Shown in pieces: positions 18,434 through 27,202 of a stretch of DNA of 64,000 nt. Within the stretch, counting starts at the first letter, position 1. Each line of letters opens with the position of its first letter. The notes under the pieces were generated by a model. The model was not told where the DNA came from and ran no database searches. It saw only the letters and a program-made list of their open reading frames with translations. Both the position numbers and the translations under genes were made by a program. This stretch comes from Luteimonas wenzhouensis (GTDB lineage: Bacteria; Pseudomonadota; Gammaproteobacteria; Xanthomonadales; Xanthomonadaceae): assembly GCF_007859305.1 (NCBI RefSeq), contig NZ_VOHE01000003.1, positions 186,001-250,000 of the forward strand, in the 5' to 3' direction.

Positions 18434-19042
18434 ATGGACTGGCTCGAACTCCCGGGCATCACCCGCCACGTCGTGCAGCAGGTGCGCACGGGGTTCACCG
18501 GCGATGGCGACCGCCACCACTACCTGCGCGAACTCTTCCTGGCCGCCGAGCGCGAGTTCTGCAGCCTGCATGCCTACGTCCTGCTCGAGCGTCGCGTGCA
18601 CCTGCTGCTCACGCCGATGGCCTCCGGCCAGGCCGCGCGGATGATGCAGGCGCTGCGCCGCCGGCACCGTGCGGGCGGCGGTGGCTGGCACAGCCTGCTG
18701 CTGCCCGACGGCGAGGCGGTCCTGCGCCGGCAGCGCTGGATCGAGCTGTCGCCCGTGCGCGCCGGCCTGGTGGCGCACCCGGCGCGCTATCGCTGGTCCA
18801 GTCATGGCGCCCATGCCGTGCCAGTGCGCGACTGCCCGCTGCAGCCGCATCGCGCCTGGCTGGCGCTGGGCCCGGACCTGGCCGCGCGCCAGCGCGCCTG
18901 GGCGGGACTGGTGGCGACCGGGGTACCGCGCGTGCGCGGCCGCGGCGACGGCCGCAATGCATCCGGGCCCTGGTGCCGGCAGGCCGGCGGCGTCAGCTTC
19001 GCCGGGCCCTGGCGCCCCGGACAGCGGCATGTGCGGCGTTGA
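18434..19042 (+). CDS. RAYT-like (REP-associated tyrosine transposase) protein, catalytically degenerate
   Basis: About 202 residues. The order of segments follows the Y1/IS200-like transposases that process REP sequences: GDRHHYLRELFLAAEREFCSL, AYVLLERRVHLLLTP, then RQRWIELSPVRAGLV and RYRWSSHG. In active members these read roughly MPNHVHLL and YIELNPVRA. Here the first histidine of the HUH metal motif is replaced by Arg (RVH) and the tyrosine before IELxP by Trp. The fold is probably retained but transposase activity lost. A GTG at 18404 would extend it by ten residues. There is no flanking IS end. Confidence 0.75.
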   Translation: MDWLELPGITRHVVQQVRTGFTGDGDRHHYLRELFLAAEREFCSLHAYVLLERRVHLLLTPMASGQAARMMQALRRRHRAGGGGWHSLLLPDGEAVLRRQRWIELSPVRAGLVAHPARYRWSSHGAHAVPVRDCPLQPHRAWLALGPDLAARQRAWAGLVATGVPRVRGRGDGRNASGPWCRQAGGVSFAGPWRPGQRHVRR

Positions 19043-19190
19043 GCATCGTGGCCCTGGTTCGGCCCGGCCGGCTTGCCTGCCGCCAGCGACGGTGGCCTAC
19101 TGTCGCCGGCGCGGGCGACCGGGGATCCCGCGCCGCCGCGCCGCGTGCGCCCGTCCGGAACGGATTCCCGGCCATGAACAAGGAGTGTCC

Positions 19191-19646
19191 ATGAACGTCC
19201 CACGCCCGTCCGCCGTGCTCCTCGCTGTCGCCGTCGCCATCGCCGCGCCCGCCGCGCAGGCGCGGGAGGGTGCCGGCGCCAGCGAATGCGAGCGCAACTT
19301 CACCGTCGAAGGCTCGTTCCTGTCGGGGCGCACCTATGCCACCGAAGCGCTGGTACAGGGCGCCACCTATCCCGACGCCCTCCACCGCGTGCGCGACAAG
19401 CTGGTCGAACAGGGGCTGGACGTGATCGCGGCGCAGGAGAAGAACGGCTACATCCGCGCCAACAACGCCGTGCGTGGCGCCGAGGGCGGCAGCGCCAACG
19501 CGCCGCTGCGCGGCTACGTCACCCCGGTGGACGGCAACAGCGTCAACGTCTCGCTGCAGCTCACCATCCACGGCGGGCAGTCGGCCCGGAAGAAGACGGT
19601 GATGCAGTACCTGTGCGACGCGGTGGCAGCCGCCGCCGCCGGCTGA
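19191..19646 (+). CDS. Small exported protein of unknown function
   Basis: A 151-residue secreted protein. A clear signal peptide (AVLLAVAVAIAAPAAQA-RE) is followed by a mature domain with two cysteines, one early (GASECERNF) and one near the end (VMQYLCDAV), which could form a disulfide in the periplasm. The segment between alternates strands and helices (ALHRVRDKLVEQGLDVIAAQ, SVNVSLQLTIHGG). The ATG at 19191 has a good AAGGAG site. I do not recognise a named family. Confidence 0.78.
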   Translation: MNVPRPSAVLLAVAVAIAAPAAQAREGAGASECERNFTVEGSFLSGRTYATEALVQGATYPDALHRVRDKLVEQGLDVIAAQEKNGYIRANNAVRGAEGGSANAPLRGYVTPVDGNSVNVSLQLTIHGGQSARKKTVMQYLCDAVAAAAAG

Positions 19647-19720
19647 ACCGGCGATGGCCCGGCCGGTCCCGGCCTGGCCGTCGACGCCGCCCCGACGCGT
19701 GCGGGTGCTAGCCTCGGCCC

Positions 19721-21016
19721 ATGTCCAGCCTTCCGGCTTCCCCGTCCATGGTGGACGGCGCCAGCCTGGTCGCACGCTACCGCCAGGTCCGCGCCCGCAC
19801 GACGCGGCTCGCCGCGCCGCTCAGCGCGGAGGATGCGCAGGTCCAGTCGATGCCCGAGGCCAGTCCGGCCAAATGGCACCTGGCCCACACCACCTGGTTC
19901 TTCGCCCGCTTCGTGCTGGAGGATCCGGCGGCCGTGCCCGACTGCTGGGACGTGCTGTTCAACAGCTACTACGTCGGCGCCGGCGAGCGCCATCCGCGCC
20001 CGCGGCGGGGGCTGCTGACGCGTCCATCGCTGGAGGAGGTCCTGGGCTGGCGCGAGGCGGTCGATGCACGGGTGGTGCGGGGCCTGGAGACAGGCGCGTT
20101 CGATCCGGCGCGGCGGCAGGTGCTGCTGCTGGGCACCCACCACGAGCAGCAGCACCAGGAACTGCTGCTCACCGACATCAAGCACGCGCTGTGGTGCAAC
20201 CCGCTGGCGCCGTCCTACCGCCCGGACCTGGCGGCGGTGGCCCACGCGCCAGGCGCGGCCGCGCAGGCCCTGCGCTGGCTGTCCCGCGACGAGGCGGTCG
20301 TGGAGATCGGCGCCGCCCGCTGGCCCGATGCCGGTGCCGGCTTCGCCTACGACAACGAAACCCCGCGCCACCGGGTGCTGGTGCCGGCGCACGCGATCGC
20401 GCACCGGCCGGTGACCAACGCCGAGTTCGCCACGTTCGTCGCCGAAGGCGGCTACGCCACTCCCACGCTCTGGCTGAGCGACGGCTGGGACCACGTCCAG
20501 CGCGAAGGCTGGCGTCGTCCGCTGTACTGGCACGAGGACGGCGCGCGCGAGTTCACCCTGGGCGGCTGGCGCGAGCGCGATCCGCACGCGCCGGTCTGCC
20601 ACCTCAGCCACTACGAGGCCGACGCGTTCGCGCGTTGGGCCGGGGCGCGCCTGCCCACCGAGGCCGAATGGGAAGCCTGGGCCGCCGGCGTCGACGTCGA
20701 AGGCAACTTCGCCGATGACGACGCGTCGCTGCACCCGGTCGCACCGCGCGACGCGCCCGCGGCCGACATGCCGGCGGACCTGTTCGGCAACGCCTGGGAG
20801 TGGACCGGCAGCGCCTACGCCCCCTATCCCGGCTTCCGCCCGCTGCCTGGGGTGCTGGGCGAGTACAACGGCAAGTTCATGAGCGGCCAGCTGGTGCTGC
20901 GCGGCGGCAGCTGCGCGACGCCGCGCGACCACGTGCGCGCGAGCTACCGCAACTTCTTCCCGCCGCACGCGCGCTGGCAGTTCTCCGGCCTGCGCCTGGC
21001 GAGGGATCCCGATTGA
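19721..21016 (+). CDS. egtB: Ergothioneine biosynthesis protein EgtB
   Basis: Non-haem iron sulfoxide synthase that joins hercynine to a thiol (cysteine or gamma-glutamylcysteine) using oxygen. The N-terminal DinB-like domain carries the iron ligands: KWHLAHTTWF and the H-x3-H-x-E motif HEQQHQE. The C-terminal FGE-sulfatase domain has ARLPTEAEWEAWA, GNAWEWTGSAYAPYPGF and LRGGSCATPRDHVR. Length 431 residues is normal. It overlaps the next gene, egtD, at the stop codon; together they cover the two committed steps from histidine, while the later EgtE lyase is not in the window. Confidence 0.96.
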   Translation: MSSLPASPSMVDGASLVARYRQVRARTTRLAAPLSAEDAQVQSMPEASPAKWHLAHTTWFFARFVLEDPAAVPDCWDVLFNSYYVGAGERHPRPRRGLLTRPSLEEVLGWREAVDARVVRGLETGAFDPARRQVLLLGTHHEQQHQELLLTDIKHALWCNPLAPSYRPDLAAVAHAPGAAAQALRWLSRDEAVVEIGAARWPDAGAGFAYDNETPRHRVLVPAHAIAHRPVTNAEFATFVAEGGYATPTLWLSDGWDHVQREGWRRPLYWHEDGAREFTLGGWRERDPHAPVCHLSHYEADAFARWAGARLPTEAEWEAWAAGVDVEGNFADDDASLHPVAPRDAPAADMPADLFGNAWEWTGSAYAPYPGFRPLPGVLGEYNGKFMSGQLVLRGGSCATPRDHVRASYRNFFPPHARWQFSGLRLARDPD

Positions 21017-21978
21017 GCGGCGGGCCGCGACTCACCGACCGCCACCCCAGCCCCGACGACATCGCCGGCGACGTGCTGCGCGGCCTGTCGGCCACGCCCA
21101 GGCGTCTGCCGTCGAAGTACTTCTACGACCGTCGCGGCTCGGAGCTGTTCGAGGCCATCACCCGCCAGCCGGAGTACTACCTCACCCGGGTGGAACTGGA
21201 ACTGCTCGCCGGGCGTGGCGCGCAGATCGCCGCGGCCGTGGGGCCGCGCGCGCACGTGGTGGAACCGGGTAGCGGCAGCGGACGCAAGACCCGGCTGCTG
21301 CTCGAGGCGCTGGAGGATCCGGTCGCCTACACCCCGATCGACATCTCGCGCGATGCCCTTGTCGCGAGCGCACGGCGCCTGGACAGCGAGTTCGGCGCGA
21401 TCGAGGTGCTGCCCGTGCTGGCCGACTTCACCCGCCCCGTACCCTTGCCCCGGCCTGCGCGCGCGGCCGCGTCGGTGCTGGTGTTCTTCCCGGGCTCGAC
21501 CCTGGGCAACTTCACCCGCCACGAGTCGGTGGCCCTGCTGCGCGCCATGCGCGCCACCATGGGCGAGGGCGGCGCCGCGCTGCTGGGGCTGGACCTGGAG
21601 AAGGATCCGGCCCTGGTCGAGGCCGCGTACAACGACGCCGCCGGCGTCACCGCCGAGTTCACCCTCAACCTGCTGCGTCGCCTGAACCGCGACCTGGGCA
21701 GCGACTTCGACCTGGACGCGTTCGCGCACCGCGCGCGCTACATCGTGGACGAGGGCCGCATCGTGACCACGCTCGAGAGCCTGCGCGACCAGGTGGTGAC
21801 GGTGGCCGGCCGGCGCTTCGCCTTCGCCGCGGGCGAGCACCTGCACGTCGAGCAGAGCCAGAAGTACACCGATGCCCGCATCGCCGGCATCGCCGCCGAT
21901 GCGGGCCTGGAGGTGGTCGCGGGCTGGAACGATGCCCGCGACTGGTTCGGGCTCCGGCTGCTGCGGCCCGCCGCATAG
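21013..21978 (+). CDS. egtD: L-histidine N(alpha)-methyltransferase EgtD
   Basis: SAM-dependent enzyme that trimethylates histidine to hercynine, the first step of ergothioneine synthesis. Family segments are KYFYDRRGSELFEAITRQPE, YYLTRVELELL, the SAM site VEPGSGSGRKTR, FFPGSTLGNF and LLGLDLEKDP. The only start that gives the family length (321 residues) is a TTG at 21013, overlapping the egtB stop as TTGA, which implies translational coupling. Predictors that avoid TTG may misplace this start. A stable hairpin follows the gene. Confidence 0.95.
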   Translation: MSGGPRLTDRHPSPDDIAGDVLRGLSATPRRLPSKYFYDRRGSELFEAITRQPEYYLTRVELELLAGRGAQIAAAVGPRAHVVEPGSGSGRKTRLLLEALEDPVAYTPIDISRDALVASARRLDSEFGAIEVLPVLADFTRPVPLPRPARAAASVLVFFPGSTLGNFTRHESVALLRAMRATMGEGGAALLGLDLEKDPALVEAAYNDAAGVTAEFTLNLLRRLNRDLGSDFDLDAFAHRARYIVDEGRIVTTLESLRDQVVTVAGRRFAFAAGEHLHVEQSQKYTDARIAGIAADAGLEVVAGWNDARDWFGLRLLRPAA

Positions 21979-21982
21979 AAAA

Positions 21983-22010
21983 CACCGCCCGGCCTGGTGG
22001 CCGGGCGGTG
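21983..22010. terminator. Hairpin between convergent egtD and BON genes
   Basis: caccgcccggc (21983-21993) and gccgggcggtg (22000-22010) form a perfect 11-bp stem with a 6-nt loop, starting five bases after the egtD stop. The aaaa just before it would give a short T run on the minus strand, so it may serve mainly the convergent gene ending at 22053. Confidence 0.6.
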
Positions 22011-22052
22011 CGTGCGTGGCGCCGCGGGAGCAGTGCCGCGGGCTCGTCGCGA

Positions 22053-22511
22053 TCAGTCCGCCTTGACGGTCAGGCGGCTGCTGTCGACGTTGACCACGCC
22101 CTCGATCTCGCGCGCGATGCGGGTGGCCTCGTCGATCTGCGCCTGGCTGTCGACTTCACCCGACAGGGTCACGGTGCCGTTGACCGTTTCCACGTCGATC
22201 GACAGGCCCGAGACGTCGCTGTCGGCCAGCAGCGAGGACTTCACCTTGGTGGTGATCCAGGTGTCGTCGACCGGCTGGTCGGAATCGCCGAGCCGGTCGG
22301 GGGCGCCCATGTCCGGATTGGCGTCGGCATAGGTCGGGTCGGCCTGCGCGTCGGTGGGGCCCACCGGCGGAGTCGCGGCCTGGTCGGCCGGCTCGGTCAT
22401 CGCGGCATCGGCGCGGTCGTCCACCGCCGGATCGGCGCGGTCGGCACAGCCCGCGGCGAAGGCGAGGGCGGCGGTCATGGCAACGGCAAGGGGAATGCGG
22501 GACTGCTTCAT
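22053..22511 (-). CDS. BON domain lipoprotein
   Basis: A 152-residue envelope protein. The N-terminus is a lipoprotein signal ending AFAAGC, followed by an acidic, Ala/Asp/Pro-rich linker of about 70 residues. One BON domain of the OsmY type closes the protein (TWITTKVKSSLLADSDVSGL, VETVNGTVTLSGEVDSQ, AREIEGVVNVDSSRL). BON domains bind phospholipid membranes and such proteins are usually stress-induced. AGGAG precedes the ATG at 22511. It converges on egtD. Confidence 0.9.
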   Translation of the reverse strand: MKQSRIPLAVAMTAALAFAAGCADRADPAVDDRADAAMTEPADQAATPPVGPTDAQADPTYADANPDMGAPDRLGDSDQPVDDTWITTKVKSSLLADSDVSGLSIDVETVNGTVTLSGEVDSQAQIDEATRIAREIEGVVNVDSSRLTVKAD

Positions 22512-22663
22512 GTGTTGGCTCCTGTGGGGATCGGCCGGCCAAGTGTGGGCGTGGCGCCGTCCAAGAGGCGTGACCGGGGCGTTCCGGTGGCGTGAAGCGG
22601 CCCGCGGGCTGAATCCTGCGTTCACGCCCCGTCGGGCGCGGCGCGGAGCTGGCGACCGCGCGC

Positions 22664-23578
22664 CTAACGGGCCTGTCCGGCGTCGTCCGCCTCGCGGAAG
22701 CTGCGCACGTGTTGCACCAGCGCGCGCAGCTTCGCAGGCTGGTTGTGGCGGCCGGGGAAGTACAGGAAGAAGCCGGGGAACGGCGGCAGGTACTCCTGGA
22801 GCACGGCGACCAGCTCGCCGCTGCGCAGCCACGGCCGGTAGTTCTCCTCCATCCCGAAGGTGATGCCGCCGCCGGCCAGCGCGGTGCGCAGCATCAGGCG
22901 CAGGTCGTTGGTGGTGACCTGCGGGTCGACGTCCACTTCGAAGTCGCGGCCGTCCTCGCTGAATTCCCAGCGGTAGGGCGCGGTCGCGGGGGCGGGTCGC
23001 CAGCCGATGCAGCGGTGGTGGACGAGGTCGCGCGGATGCCGCGGCACGCCGTGCCGGTCGAGGTAGGCGGGTGCGGCCACCGCCACCTGCCGCTGCGGGC
23101 CGGTGAGCGGGACCGCCACCATGTCCTGTTCGATCACCTCGCCCAGGCGCACGCCCGCGTCGAAACCGCCGGCGACCAGGTCGATCGGGTCGTCGCTCAC
23201 GGTGACATCCAGGGTGATGCCGGGGTAGGCCTCGGCGAATTCCGCCACCAGCGGGCCGGCGAGGAAACGCTCGGCGATCGACGACACGTTGACCCGCAGC
23301 AGGCCGCGCGGCGGGCCGTCGTCCAGTGCTTCCTCCAGCGCCGCATCCACGGTGCGCAGAGGTTCGGCCACCTGGTCGCGCAGGCGCTGGCCCGCCTCGG
23401 TCAGTCGCACGCTGCGCGTGGTGCGCTGGACCAGGGCCACGCCCAGCGCATCCTCCAGCCGGCGGATGCCCTGGCTGACCGCCGACCGGGTCACGCCCAG
23501 CGCGTCGGCCGCGGCGCGGAAGCTGGCCGCGTCCGCCACGGCCAGGAACATGCGCAGGAGGTTGAGGTTGGGCGGCAT
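22664..23578 (-). CDS. LysR family transcriptional regulator
   Basis: A 304-residue LysR regulator. The N-terminal winged helix is clear (LNLLRMFLAVADAASFRAAA, LGVTRSAVSQGIRRLEDALG), followed by the PBP2-like effector domain (GLLRVNVSSIAERFLAGPLV, DPIDLVAGGFDAGVRLGEV). It diverges from a short-chain dehydrogenase gene, the usual arrangement for control of that neighbour. A palindrome at 23580-23596, two bases from its own ATG, is a likely operator for autoregulation. The inducer is unknown. Confidence 0.92.
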   Translation of the reverse strand: MPPNLNLLRMFLAVADAASFRAAADALGVTRSAVSQGIRRLEDALGVALVQRTTRSVRLTEAGQRLRDQVAEPLRTVDAALEEALDDGPPRGLLRVNVSSIAERFLAGPLVAEFAEAYPGITLDVTVSDDPIDLVAGGFDAGVRLGEVIEQDMVAVPLTGPQRQVAVAAPAYLDRHGVPRHPRDLVHHRCIGWRPAPATAPYRWEFSEDGRDFEVDVDPQVTTNDLRLMLRTALAGGGITFGMEENYRPWLRSGELVAVLQEYLPPFPGFFLYFPGRHNQPAKLRALVQHVRSFREADDAGQAR

Positions 23579-23579
23579 T

Positions 23580-23596
23580 GGTTAGCCAGTCTAACC
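23580..23596. promoter_or_regulatory. Likely LysR-type operator
   Basis: ggttag (23580-23585) and ctaacc (23591-23596) form a perfect interrupted palindrome containing T-N11-A, the LysR-type box. It lies immediately upstream of the regulator ATG and in the divergent spacer to the dehydrogenase gene. Binding is inferred. Confidence 0.6.
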
Positions 23597-23782
23597 GCGG
23601 AATCCAGCAGTGGGCGGGTTCTCTCGACAGATTGCGGCGCCTACCGTGGTCGCCGTACCCCGCTGTCGAGACACCGCCATGACCCGCTCCCTCGACTACG
23701 TCGACGACACCGGCGACGGGTCGCAACGCGACGTGCGCTGACGCGTCGTCCCCTTCCCCTGTTCGAATCCACGAGGACAGCC

Positions 23783-24739
23783 ATGAACGACAACATCCAC
23801 GGCAAGGTCGTGCTGGTCACCGGGGCCAGCAGCGGCATCGGCGAGACCACCGCCCGCATCCTCGCCGCCCGCGGCGCGACGGTGGTGCTGGGCGCGCGGC
23901 GCGTCGAGCGGCTCGAGGCGCTGGCGGCGGACATCGACGCCGCCGGCGGAACCGCCCTTGCCCGCGCGCTCGACGTCACCTCGCGCGGGGACGTGCAGGC
24001 CTTCGCCGAGCATGCCCTGCAGCGCTTCGGCCGCATCGACGTGCTGGTGAACAACGCCGGCGTGATGCCGCTGGCGCCGCTGTCCGCGCTCAAGGTGGAT
24101 GAGTGGGACCGCATGATCGACGTCAACATCCGCGGCGTGCTCAACGCGATCGCGGCGGTGCTGCCGGTGATGGAGCGACAGGGCCACGGGCACGTGGTGA
24201 ACGTGTCCTCGATCGGCGGCCTGTTCGTGATGCCGACGGCCGCGGTGTATTGCGCCACCAAGTACGCGGTGCGCGCGATCTCCGACGGCCTGCGCATGGA
24301 AAGCGACACGGTGCGGGTGACCTGCGTGTATCCGGGCGCGGTGGAATCGGAACTGGCCAGCACGATCACCCACGCCGAATCGGCCGCGGCGATCGCCCAG
24401 TTCCGCACGATCGCGCTCGAGCCCGAGGCGATCGCGCAGGCCATCGCCCATGCGATCTCGCAGCCGGGCGAGGTCTGCTCCTCACCCTGGTTACGCACGC
24501 CCGCCCGCTGGCCGCCGCATCCCCGCCATCCCCGCCATCCCGGGCTTCGCCGGCCCCTCCGTCCCCTCCGGATTCCCTGTAGGCGCGGCGTCAGCCGCGA
24601 CCCCGCCCACCGCCCGCGCGCGCACCACGACCCCAGGTGCGCAAGCCCTGGCCCTCCCCCGCGCGCGGGCGCGAGAAGCGGGGCATCGACCTGCAGGCCG
24701 CACAACCGCCCATGCAGGCGGGCATGTGAGCCGTGTTAG
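23783..24739 (+). CDS. Short-chain dehydrogenase/reductase with aberrant C-terminus
   Basis: The first about 230 residues are a normal classical SDR: cofactor motif TGASSGIGETTA, NNAGVMP, catalytic serine in NVSSIGG, and YCATK (YxxxK) with the tail ALEPEAIAQAIAHAISQP. Family members then end within about 15 residues, usually with NEIVVRPT. Here the frame continues from about 24476 for a further 88 Arg/Pro-rich residues (PARWPPHPRHPRHPGLRRP) that look like translated non-coding DNA. The native end has apparently been lost by deletion or rearrangement. The catalytic core is intact, so function is uncertain. It diverges from the LysR gene. Confidence 0.75.
   Translation: MNDNIHGKVVLVTGASSGIGETTARILAARGATVVLGARRVERLEALAADIDAAGGTALARALDVTSRGDVQAFAEHALQRFGRIDVLVNNAGVMPLAPLSALKVDEWDRMIDVNIRGVLNAIAAVLPVMERQGHGHVVNVSSIGGLFVMPTAAVYCATKYAVRAISDGLRMESDTVRVTCVYPGAVESELASTITHAESAAAIAQFRTIALEPEAIAQAIAHAISQPGEVCSSPWLRTPARWPPHPRHPRHPGLRRPLRPLRIPCRRGVSRDPAHRPRAHHDPRCASPGPPPRAGARSGASTCRPHNRPCRRACEPC
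24579..24600. repeat. REP-like palindrome with GTAG head
   Basis: gtag (24579-24582) is followed by the stem cgcggc / gccgcg (24584-24589, 24594-24599). GTAG followed by a short GC hairpin is the layout of REP elements tied to RAYT proteins. It sits inside the abnormal tail of the dehydrogenase frame. Confidence 0.5.
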
Positions 24740-24982
24740 AATGGCCACGGTTTCGCGCATTTTTGTCGCCGTTCGCCGCGTGATTGGCGAACTTGCGGTC
24801 ATTCCGGCCGCCCTGGCCATGCCCGGCGCGCGGACCTCCATGCCCGATATCGGCAGGAACGGAGCTGCGCTCCGGTCGGGAATTCCGACGTGTCTTTCCA
24901 GCGGTCCATCGGGTGCCGCCCGCCCGGGCCGGGCGTTTGCGCGCCCCATGGCGCGCCACGAGTAGTGGAGATGACAACCAGC
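24740..24982. other. Spacer upstream of the flavin monooxygenase gene
   Basis: About 243 bp without a credible gene. It is less GC-rich at 24730-24800 (gtgttagaatgg, gcatttttgtcg), where a promoter for the monooxygenase may lie. No strong consensus pair was found. Confidence 0.35.
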
Positions 24983-26455
24983 ATGACCCAACGAATCGCC
25001 GTCCTCGGCGCCGGCCCAAGCGGCCTGGCCCAGTTGCGTGCCTTCGATGCCGCCCGCCGCGCGGGCGCGGACGTGCCCGAGATCGTCTGCTTCGAGAAGC
25101 AGTCCGACCTGGGCGGCATGTGGAACTACACCTGGCGCACCGGCCTGGACCAGCATGGCGAGCCGGTGCACGCGAGCATGTACCGCTACCTGTGGTCGAA
25201 CGGCCCCAAGGAGTGCCTGGAGTTCGCCGATTACAGCTTCGAGGAGCACTTCGGCCGCCCGATCGCGTCCTACCCGCCGCGCCCGGTGCTGCGCGACTAC
25301 ATCATGGGCCGCATCGCGCGCAGCGGCCTGCGCGACCAGATCCGCTTCAACACCGCCGTGCACTCGGTGGAGTACCACGAGGACACCGGCCGCTTCACGG
25401 TCACCGTGCGCGAGCTCGAGGAAGACCGCATGGTGAGCGAGGAGTTCGACTGGGTGGTGGTGGCCACCGGCCACTTCTCCACGCCCAACGTGCCCGAGTT
25501 CGAGGGGCTGGACAGCTTCCCGGGGCGCGTGCTGCACGCGCACGACTTCCGCGACGCCTGCGAGTTCGCCGGCAAGGACCTGCTGCTGGTGGGCAGCAGC
25601 TATTCGGCCGAGGACATCGGCACCCAGTGCTACAAGTACGGCGCCAGGTCGATCACCTTCAGCTACCGCAGCCAGCCGATGGGCTACACGTGGCCGGAGG
25701 CGTTCAGCGAGAAGCCGCTGCTCACCCGCGTGGACGGCCGCACCGCGCACTTCGCCGACGGCAGCCGCCGCGAGGTGGACGCGATCATCCTGTGCACCGG
25801 CTACCTGCACCACTTCCCGTTCCTGCCCGACGAACTCACCCTGCGCACCCGCAACCGGCTGTACCCGCAGGGCCTGTACAAGGGCGTGTTCTGGATCGAC
25901 AACCCGAAGCTGGTGTACCTGGGCATGCAGGACCAGTACTACACCTTCAACATGTTCGACGCCCAGGCGTGGCTGGCGCGCGACGTGATCATGGGCCGCA
26001 CCGCGCTGCCCAGCCGCGAGGAGATGCTCGCCGACAGCCAGGCCTGGTTCGCGCGCGAGAACGCCTGCGCCAGCGCCGACGACGAGATCGACTTCCAGGC
26101 CGCCTACGTGCGCGACCTGGTCGACCGTAGCGACTACCCGGACTTCGCCATCGAGGAAATGGCGGAGATGTTCAAGCAGTGGCAGCGCGACAAGCGCGAG
26201 GACATCCTCGGCTACCGGGACCGCCGCTACCGCTCGACCATCACCGGCACCCTCGCGCCGCCGCACCACACACCGTGGATGCAGGCCATGGACGATTCGC
26301 TCGAGGCGTTCCTGCGCGACCCGCAGGAGCTGGAGGAACAGCCCGCGGCCGACGCTGCGCGGCCATCGCCCGCGCCTGCGCCTGCGCCTGCGCCTGCGCC
26401 TGCGCCTGCGTCCGCGGAGGCGGCCCCCGAGCCGCGCGCGCGCCGCACCGCCTGA
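24983..26455 (+). CDS. tmm: Flavin monooxygenase, trimethylamine monooxygenase-like
   Basis: A class B flavoprotein monooxygenase of about 490 residues. The FAD motif is [13 protein letters not shown], and the NADPH site is [15 protein letters not shown]. Long runs characteristic of bacterial trimethylamine monooxygenase follow: [54 protein letters not shown] and [16 protein letters not shown]. It would oxidise trimethylamine to its N-oxide in the cytoplasm. The C-terminus carries an extra Ala/Pro tail (APAPAPAP) coded by a hexanucleotide repeat. The ATG at 24983 begins the conserved sequence; an ATG at 24971 lies right against GTGGAG. Other FMO substrates remain possible. Confidence 0.85.
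   Translation: MTQRIAVLGAGPSGLAQLRAFDAARRAGADVPEIVCFEKQSDLGGMWNYTWRTGLDQHGEPVHASMYRYLWSNGPKECLEFADYSFEEHFGRPIASYPPRPVLRDYIMGRIARSGLRDQIRFNTAVHSVEYHEDTGRFTVTVRELEEDRMVSEEFDWVVVATGHFSTPNVPEFEGLDSFPGRVLHAHDFRDACEFAGKDLLLVGSSYSAEDIGTQCYKYGARSITFSYRSQPMGYTWPEAFSEKPLLTRVDGRTAHFADGSRREVDAIILCTGYLHHFPFLPDELTLRTRNRLYPQGLYKGVFWIDNPKLVYLGMQDQYYTFNMFDAQAWLARDVIMGRTALPSREEMLADSQAWFARENACASADDEIDFQAAYVRDLVDRSDYPDFAIEEMAEMFKQWQRDKREDILGYRDRRYRSTITGTLAPPHHTPWMQAMDDSLEAFLRDPQELEEQPAADAARPSPAPAPAPAPAPAPASAEAAPEPRARRTA
26373..26408 (+). repeat. Hexanucleotide tandem repeat (cgcctg)x6
   Basis: Six perfect copies of cgcctg within the 3' end of the monooxygenase gene encode an Ala-Pro repeat. Changes in copy number would keep the frame and only alter the length of the tail. 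Confidence 0.85.
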
Positions 26456-26591
26456 CGCCATGGAACGGGCCGGCAGGCGGGCATCGCCGCCGGCCCCGGC
26501 CTTTGCGGATGCGGGGCGCCTTCGCCCGCTGCGGTCCTCCATGCACCGCCTGGCCATCGGGGCCGGCGCCGCCATCGTGGTGGAGGGCCCC

Positions 26592-27125
26592 TCAGGCGCG
26601 CGCGCGAGGGCCCGCCTGGATCGTTCGCGCCCGCAGCCTGCGCCGCCGCCCGCGCCACAGGCAGGCCGCCTCCAGCCCGGCGCCCGAGGCCGCGCCGATG
26701 ACGGCCATCATCCACAGTCCTTCCGACCGCAGTTCCAGCACCCCGCCGCCGAATGCCGCGGTCGTCGCGCCGCACGCCAGCGCCGCCGCCACCGGGCGCG
26801 CCGCCGCGCCCAGCCGCGGCCGCAACACGCCCATGCAGGCGCCGCCGACCAGGGCCGGCACCATCCCCGGCACGTAGGACATCACCAGCAGGAACAGCAG
26901 CATCGTCAGCGGCTCGGGATCGTCGTGCACGAGCATTGCCGCGATGCCGAGCAGCAGGCCGCCCAACGGTGGTCCCAGCGCGGCGAACAGCAGCGCCGGC
27001 CCGGCCACCTGCGACAGGCGCAATGGCGCGCCCCCGTCCGGACGCCGGAGCAACGCCGCCGCGACGACGACCAGCACCGGAACCAGCAGCAGCGCCAGCC
27101 ACGCCAGCGGCCAGGATCGCGACAT
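26592..27125 (-). CDS. Integral membrane protein of unknown function
   Basis: A 177-residue protein with four to five predicted membrane helices: WLALLLVPVLVVVAAALL, ALLFAALGPPLGGLLLGIAA, LTMLLFLLVMSYVPGMVPAL, VAAALACGATTAAFGGG and MMAVIGAASGAGLEAACLW. The C-terminus is short and highly basic, fitting a cytoplasmic end. AAGGGGG precedes the ATG at 27125. No family-defining motif was recognised, so a role as transporter or regulator cannot be chosen. Confidence 0.75.
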   Translation of the reverse strand: MSRSWPLAWLALLLVPVLVVVAAALLRRPDGGAPLRLSQVAGPALLFAALGPPLGGLLLGIAAMLVHDDPEPLTMLLFLLVMSYVPGMVPALVGGACMGVLRPRLGAAARPVAAALACGATTAAFGGGVLELRSEGLWMMAVIGAASGAGLEAACLWRGRRRRLRARTIQAGPRARA

Positions 27126-27202
27126 CGCCCCCTTCCCATCGCGGCGGCATCGCCGCAAACCCGTCGCAGTATACGAACCGGCGCGTGGCGCGCCGGCCGC
27201 GC

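Noticed and set aside
23760..23775. gttcgaatcc, resembling a tRNA T-loop
   Set aside because: The flanking bases cannot form a T stem or an acceptor stem, and no D-arm or anticodon arm lies upstream.
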